64,000 nucleotides of DNA. It comes from Rothia mucilaginosa (GTDB taxonomy: Bacteria > Actinomycetota > Actinomycetes > Actinomycetales > Micrococcaceae). Where the stretch lies: the NCBI RefSeq assembly GCF_001548235.1, contig NZ_AP014938.1:1488001-1552000 (forward strand). The letters are read 5' to 3'. Each line of letters opens with the position of its first letter. Within the stretch, counting starts at the first letter, position 1. Below, piece after piece: positions 59,756-64,000 of the stretch. The notes beneath the pieces are model-generated. The model was given only the letters and a program-made list of their open reading frames with translations, was not told where the DNA came from and did no database searches. The position numbers and the translations under genes are program-made.

Positions 59756-59945
59756 GATATGTTGTGCGTGTTCTACCCGAGCGCGCTCTAAATCGCTGTC
59801 TAGTTGCAGGACGTTAAGGCGATATAGAGTACGGGCAGAACGGGCGGCAGCTCGGTCCTCACCCGGGTGTTCGTCATGCACGTAAGTAAAAGGCGCGATA
59901 CCCAACTAAGCGCCGTATGTACATTTCGAGACAAAGGCCAATATT

Positions 59946-60389
59946 TTGCGCACTTATACTCCCAAGCCCGGCGAAGTCGAGCGCCAGTGGCACGTCATTG
60001 ACGCCACCGACGTTGTTCTCGGCCGCCTCGCAAGCCAGACCGCTATCCTGCTGCGCGGTAAGCACAAGCCGACTTTTGCTCCCCACGTTGACACCGGTGA
60101 CTTCGTTATCATCGTGAACGCTGAGAAGGTCGCCCTGACCGGTGCAAAGCTCGAGCAGAAGCGTGCATACCGCCACTCGGGTTACCCCGGCGGTCTGAAG
60201 TCCGTGAACTACGCAGAGCTGCTTGAGACCAACCCCGTTCGCGCGGTTGAGAAGGCTGTCAAGGGCATGCTGCCCAAGAACAAGCTCGCTGCACAGCAGC
60301 TCAAGAAGCTGAAGGTCTACGCTGGCCCCGAGCACCCGCACGCGGCACAGCAGCCCAAGACCTACGAATTCAACCAGGTCGCCCAGTAA
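59946..60389 (+). CDS. rplM: 50S ribosomal protein L13
   Basis: 147 residues from a TTG start ([20 protein letters not shown]); AAAGG lies about 9 bases upstream. [20 protein letters not shown] and [20 protein letters not shown] are conserved. Cotranscribed with rpsI. Confidence 0.97.
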   Translation: MRTYTPKPGEVERQWHVIDATDVVLGRLASQTAILLRGKHKPTFAPHVDTGDFVIIVNAEKVALTGAKLEQKRAYRHSGYPGGLKSVNYAELLETNPVRAVEKAVKGMLPKNKLAAQQLKKLKVYAGPEHPHAAQQPKTYEFNQVAQ

Positions 60390-60421
60390 TTCGGGCCTAC
60401 GAAGAAACAATAGGAGAAATC

Positions 60422-60913
60422 GTGGCTCAGAACGAAGAGCAGATCGTAGTCGAGGAAGAGCTGACCAGCTACACCTCGGAGTCCGCTGCCCCCGCAGCGG
60501 CTAAGGCAGCACGTCCGGCACTGACCGTTGCAGGCGCAGCAGTTGGTCGCCGCAAGGAAGCAGTCGCACGCGTTCGCGTTGTGCCCGGTTCCGGTAACTG
60601 GACCATCAACGGTCGTACCCTGGAAGACTACTTCCCCAACAAGCTGCACCAGCAGGACGTCAACCAGCCCTTCAAGCTCCTGGAGCTCGAGGGTGCATAC
60701 GACGTCATCGCACGCATCAACGGTGGTGGCCCCTCCGGTCAGGCAGGTGCTCTGCGCCTGGGTATCGCTCGTGCACTGAACGAGATCGACCGCGAGAACA
60801 ACCGCCCCGCACTGAAGAAGGCTGGCTACCTGACCCGTGACGCACGCGTCATCGAGCGTAAGAAGGCTGGTCTTAAGAAGGCACGCAAGGCTTCGCAGTT
60901 CTCCAAGCGTTAA
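60422..60913 (+). CDS. rpsI: 30S ribosomal protein S9
   Basis: 163 residues, GTG start with AGGAGAA upstream. The first about 38 residues are an acidic/Ala-rich extension. The core begins [20 protein letters not shown], and the conserved C-terminus [11 protein letters not shown] reaches the P-site tRNA. Confidence 0.98.
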   Translation: MAQNEEQIVVEEELTSYTSESAAPAAAKAARPALTVAGAAVGRRKEAVARVRVVPGSGNWTINGRTLEDYFPNKLHQQDVNQPFKLLELEGAYDVIARINGGGPSGQAGALRLGIARALNEIDRENNRPALKKAGYLTRDARVIERKKAGLKKARKASQFSKR

Positions 60914-60935
60914 TCGCTGGTTTTCTCGAAGCGTT

Positions 60936-60971
60936 ACGCCCCGTCTCTCCCTAGGAGAGCGGGGCGTTTTG
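60936..60971 (+). terminator. Intrinsic terminator after rpsI
   Basis: ACGCCCCG-TCTCTCC (60936-60950) pairs with GGAGAG-CGGGGCGT (60954-60967), then TTTTG. Confidence 0.88.
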
Positions 60972-61091
60972 CGTATCTACTCACCGTGAGCGTTACAAGG
61001 TTATAGGGTGCATATAACTGTTACGTTTGTTCATCGAAGAGCACACCGGTAGAGTTAAAGGGTCAAAGCAGACAGGAAGAAAAGAGTACTC

Positions 61092-62159
61092 ATGGCAGAG
61101 CAGAATCCCTCCACCCAGCCCGAAGAGAAGGCTGTGGAGGCTCCTCAGACTGAATCCCACCACCACGCCGCTGAAGGCGCACATGCACACACCGGTTCTG
61201 AGAAGAAACAAGCCATCAAGGAAGCCCTGAAGCCCCAGGCACGCCGCACCTCCGTTGTCGAAGACTACTCGGCAGAGCTGGACGAAATGGCTTCCCTCAC
61301 CCGCGCCCTCGGCAAGGACAAGAAGGACGACGAAACCTCGCAGGCATGGAAGAAGGGTTACCCCTACGACACCAAGCTCAGCCGTAAGGCATACGAGAAG
61401 GAAAAGCGTGCCCTGCAGATTGAGCTGCTGAAGCTGCAGCTCTGGGCTAAGTCCACCGGTCAGAAGATCCTCATCATCTTCGAAGGCCGTGACGCAGCGG
61501 GTAAGGGTGGCTCCATTAAGCGCTTCACCGAGCACCTGAACCCCCGTGGCGCTCGCGTTGTCGCATTGGAGAAGCCGACCGATATCGAGCAGACCCAGTG
61601 GTACTTCCAGCGTTACATCAAGCACCTGCCCTCCGGCGGCGAAATCGTTCTGATGGACCGCTCCTGGTACAACCGTGCCGGTGTTGAGCGCGTTATGGGT
61701 TACTGCACCCAGGCACAGTACTTCGAGTTCATGCGTGAAGTTCCGGACCTGGAGCGCATGCTGGTGAACTCCGGTATCCACATCATCAAGTTCTGGTTCT
61801 CCGTCACCCGCGAAGAGCAGCTCGCACGCTTCACCTCCCGCCGTACCGACCCGGTTCGTCAGTGGAAGCTTTCCCCCACCGACCTGGCCTCCCTGGACAA
61901 GTGGGACGACTACACCGCGGCGAAGGAAGCAATGTTCTTCTACACCCACACCGGTGACGCTCCCTGGACCGTTATCAAGTCCAACGACAAGAAGCGCGCA
62001 CGCCTGGAAGCAATGCGTTACGTGCTCACCCAGTTCGACTACCCCGCCAAGGATGAGGCAGTCGTGGGCGAGCTCGACTCGCTGATCGTCCGCTCCGCAT
62101 CCGACGTCTTCGAGGACGAGTCCGGTGACTCTCCCGACGGCTTCCCGGTTGTCAAGTAA
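61092..62159 (+). CDS. ppk2: Polyphosphate kinase 2 (class I)
   Basis: 355 residues. Phosphorylates nucleoside diphosphates with polyphosphate, or the reverse. The first about 90 residues are hydrophilic and include a His-rich run (ESHHHAAEGAHAHTG). The kinase core has Walker A FEGRDAAGKGGSIKR with Lys138, then the lid region, and Walker B MDRSWYNRAGVE with Asp189. FWFSVTREEQLARF and KLSPTDLASLDKWDDYTAAK are typical of single-domain PPK2. ATG with AGGAAG about 12 bases upstream. Monocistronic. GDP or ADP preference cannot be told from the sequence. Confidence 0.92.
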   Translation: MAEQNPSTQPEEKAVEAPQTESHHHAAEGAHAHTGSEKKQAIKEALKPQARRTSVVEDYSAELDEMASLTRALGKDKKDDETSQAWKKGYPYDTKLSRKAYEKEKRALQIELLKLQLWAKSTGQKILIIFEGRDAAGKGGSIKRFTEHLNPRGARVVALEKPTDIEQTQWYFQRYIKHLPSGGEIVLMDRSWYNRAGVERVMGYCTQAQYFEFMREVPDLERMLVNSGIHIIKFWFSVTREEQLARFTSRRTDPVRQWKLSPTDLASLDKWDDYTAAKEAMFFYTHTGDAPWTVIKSNDKKRARLEAMRYVLTQFDYPAKDEAVVGELDSLIVRSASDVFEDESGDSPDGFPVVK

Positions 62160-62229
62160 GCGTCGATAGATAGGGGAGAGTAAAAACTCAACCCTGCGGC
62201 GATATGGCTGCCAAACAGCTTGCGCTATG

Positions 62230-62282
62230 AAGGTGCCTGTCTCTCTTTTCCCAACCCGGGAACGGAGAGCAGGCACCTTAGC
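62230..62282 (+). terminator. Terminator after ppk2
   Basis: AAGGTGCCTGTCTCTC (62230-62245) pairs with GAGAGCAGGCACCTT (62265-62279), one bulge. The tail is poor in T. Confidence 0.7.
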
Positions 62283-62389
62283 GCATTTACACGAACCTTA
62301 GTTATGAAGCAGATGTGTAGCCGCTGAAAATCACTTTCTGATTCTGAAGAATTTACGGTGTATGCGCCTAAGCAGAGTTACGCACAACG

Positions 62390-62402
62390 TAAAATAAAAG
62401 GG
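62390..62402 (+). promoter_or_regulatory. Candidate -10 of a leaderless glmM transcript
   Basis: TAAAAT (62390-62395) lies 6 bases before the GTG start at 62402, and there is no Shine-Dalgarno. The -35 region is not consensus. TTACG/CGTAA (62378-62382 and 62388-62392) form a small dyad around the -10. Confidence 0.45.
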
Positions 62403-63760
62403 TGACTGAACGACTTTTTGGAACCGACGGCGTACGCGGTCTGGCAAACGATGTAATTACTCCCGCCCTGGCTATGGAGCTCGCGCAGGCGGCTTCTATT
62501 GTTCTGGGCTTTGACACGGTAGAAGAGGGTGTACGCCCCCGTGCCGTGATCGCAAATGACTCCCGCTCCTCTGCAGACTTCATTGTCTCTGCTATGAAGG
62601 CTGGCTTCGCTAGCGCAGGTGTTGACGTGCTGGATGCCGGTATCGTCCCCACCCCCGCGGCAGCTTACCTGGTGGCGCACACCGGTGCTGATTTCGGCGT
62701 GATGATTTCTGCATCGCACAACCCCGCAGCGGACAACGGTATTAAGTTCCTGGCTCGCGGCGGCCAGAAGCTGGAAGACTCCGTTGAGGACGCTATTGAG
62801 CGCGTCTACCGCGAGAAGTCCTTCCGCTACCCGACCGGTGGTGCTGTGGGTACCGTCAAGCCCCTGGAGGACGGTACCAAGGCTTACGTGAAGCACCTGG
62901 TCTCCACCCTTCCCGAAGGCAAGCCCCTTGTCGGCATGAAGATTGTTCTGGACTGCGCAAACGGTGCAGCCTACGCGGCATCCCCGGCAACCTTCGAGGC
63001 ACTGGGTGCAGAGGTCATTGCACTGGCTGTAGAGCCCAACGGCACCAACATCAACGACGGCGTGGGCTCCACCCACCCGGAGAAGCTGCAGGCAGCTGTG
63101 GTTGAGCACGGCGCGGACCTCGGTATCGCCCACGACGGCGACTCCGACCGCTGCCAGGCAGTTGACGAAAAGGGCAACCTGGTAGACGGCGACCAGATCA
63201 TGGCTATCCTGGCTGTTGCGGCTAAGCGCGAAGGTAAGCTCGCAAAGGACACCCTCGTCGCGACCGTGATGAGTAGCTTGGGTCTGGAACTGTACCTGCG
63301 CGAGCACGGCATCACCCTCGGCCGCACCGCTGTGGGCGACCGCTACGTCCTCGAGTCCATGCGCGAGCACGGCTACAATCTGGGCGGCGAGCAGTCCGGC
63401 CACGTCATCATGAGCGACTACGCAACCACCGGTGACGGCGTTCTGACCGGCATCCAGCTGGCTGCAGAGGTGGCACGAAGCGGCCAGACCCTCTCGGAGC
63501 TGGCATCCCGCATGCAGCCCACCCCGCAGCGCCTGATCAACGTCAAGGGCGTTGACCGTGCGGCTGTGAAGACCAACGAGGCGCTCGCTACCGCTGTGAG
63601 CGAGGCTGAGGGCGTACTGGGTGAGAGCGGCCGCGTGCTGTTGCGTGCATCCGGTACCGAGCCTCTGGTTCGCGTGATGGTTGAAGCTGCAACCCAGGAG
63701 CAGGCTGACGAGGTTGCTCAGCAGCTGGCTGACGTTGTGGCTAAGGAACTGGCACTCTAA
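62402..63760 (+). CDS. glmM: Phosphoglucosamine mutase
   Basis: 452 residues ([20 protein letters not shown]). Converts glucosamine-6-phosphate to glucosamine-1-phosphate for cell-wall precursors. The phosphoserine loop [12 protein letters not shown] has active Ser105; the metal site [11 protein letters not shown] and the C-terminal phosphate-binding [16 protein letters not shown] are present. GTG start without ribosome binding site, see the leaderless promoter entry. In many actinobacteria glmM follows rplM-rpsI; here ppk2 lies between. Confidence 0.97.
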   Translation: MTERLFGTDGVRGLANDVITPALAMELAQAASIVLGFDTVEEGVRPRAVIANDSRSSADFIVSAMKAGFASAGVDVLDAGIVPTPAAAYLVAHTGADFGVMISASHNPAADNGIKFLARGGQKLEDSVEDAIERVYREKSFRYPTGGAVGTVKPLEDGTKAYVKHLVSTLPEGKPLVGMKIVLDCANGAAYAASPATFEALGAEVIALAVEPNGTNINDGVGSTHPEKLQAAVVEHGADLGIAHDGDSDRCQAVDEKGNLVDGDQIMAILAVAAKREGKLAKDTLVATVMSSLGLELYLREHGITLGRTAVGDRYVLESMREHGYNLGGEQSGHVIMSDYATTGDGVLTGIQLAAEVARSGQTLSELASRMQPTPQRLINVKGVDRAAVKTNEALATAVSEAEGVLGESGRVLLRASGTEPLVRVMVEAATQEQADEVAQQLADVVAKELAL

Positions 63761-63789
63761 ACGTATTCTTCCCTAACGGAGGATCGAGA

Positions 63790-63835
63790 AAGGGCTGGGA
63801 AGGTGTAGAGATACCTTCCCAGCCCTTCTACGTTA
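63790..63835 (+). terminator. Intrinsic terminator after glmM
   Basis: Perfect 15-bp arms 63790-63804 and 63813-63827, loop GTAGAGAT, tail CTACGTTATCTT. Confidence 0.8.
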
Positions 63836-63867
63836 TCTTGAGTGGGCGCAGGGGGGAGAGGATACGG

Positions 63868-63902
63868 AAAACCCCCGCATCCACAGGGGATACGGGGGTT
63901 GA
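63868..63902 (-). terminator. Terminator of the minus-strand gene at the right end
   Basis: AACCCCCGCAT at about 63870-63880 pairs with ATACGGGGGTT at about 63890-63900. On the minus strand it is followed by a TTTTCCG tail. Confidence 0.6.
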
Positions 63903-63927
63903 AAGTTAGTGGTAGAGAGCAGAGAAA

Positions 63928-64000
63928 TTACTTCTTTGCCAGAGCGTCGCGAATCTCCTTGAGGAGTGCGATCTCGGTCTCTTCCTCTTCTTCAGCAGCC
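63928..64000 (-). CDS. C-terminal end of a protein, probably large-conductance mechanosensitive channel MscL (partial)
   Basis: Only the last 23 residues are in the window: AAEEEEETEIALLKEIRDAL then AKK and a TAA stop at 63930-63928. A Glu-rich stretch followed by a short amphipathic LLxEIRDxL helix and end of protein is the usual C-terminus of actinobacterial MscL. The tail is too short for certainty. Convergent with glmM. Confidence 0.5.
   Translation of the reverse strand, partial: AAEEEEETEIALLKEIRDALAKK

Overview
This 64 kb window is chromosomal DNA from a Gram-positive, moderately high-GC actinobacterium. Features pointing there are GTG and TTG starts, an actinobacterial-type L17 with a C-terminal extension, a DtxR/IdeR-type iron box, and sortase-type surface anchoring. 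Gene content and protein wording fit the family Micrococcaceae, most likely an oral nitrate-reducing Rothia such as R. mucilaginosa. The genus call is recognition, not a search result.

Left part (1-15 kb), metabolism. The window opens inside a MoeB/ThiF-rhodanese gene for molybdenum cofactor or sulfur-carrier activation. Next come narG-narH-narJ-narI-narK, a complete respiratory nitrate reductase with its assembly chaperone and nitrate/nitrite transporter. The cofactor gene next door fits this, because NarG needs a molybdenum cofactor. Then come glycine decarboxylase gcvP, aminomethyltransferase gcvT and L-serine dehydratase sdaA, which connect glycine and serine to C1 units and pyruvate. gcvH is not in this group.

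Middle and right part (15-61 kb), information processing. In order: rpoB-rpoC; a secreted neutral ceramidase-type hydrolase; the str operon (rpsL-rpsG-fusA-tuf); a divergent giant membrane protein; the S10 cluster (rpsJ to rpsQ); about 6 kb of accessory surface genes; the spc cluster (rplN to rplO, without rpsN); secY-adk-map; rlmN; infA-rpmJ-rpsM-rpsK-rpoA-rplQ; truA; and rplM-rpsI. The conserved ribosomal super-cluster is therefore interrupted at operon junctions.

The most notable accessory material is at 40.3-46.3 kb. It holds a 930-residue cell-wall-anchored protein with a YncE-like propeller, two copies of a roughly 130-residue domain, a Pro/Ser/Glu repeat stalk and an LANTG sorting signal. 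A 19-bp iron-box-like site lies just downstream of its predicted promoter. A paralogue of the propeller alone, without a signal peptide, follows it and is bracketed by unusual inverted repeats.

Right end (61-64 kb): polyphosphate kinase 2 (class I), phosphoglucosamine mutase glmM, and on the minus strand the 3' end of what looks like mscL. Many intrinsic terminators and intergenic hairpins can be read directly, and several promoters can be proposed. A 30-bp promoter pattern is shared by the rpsL and rplM transcription units. No tRNA, rRNA, CRISPR array, transposase or phage gene was recognised.
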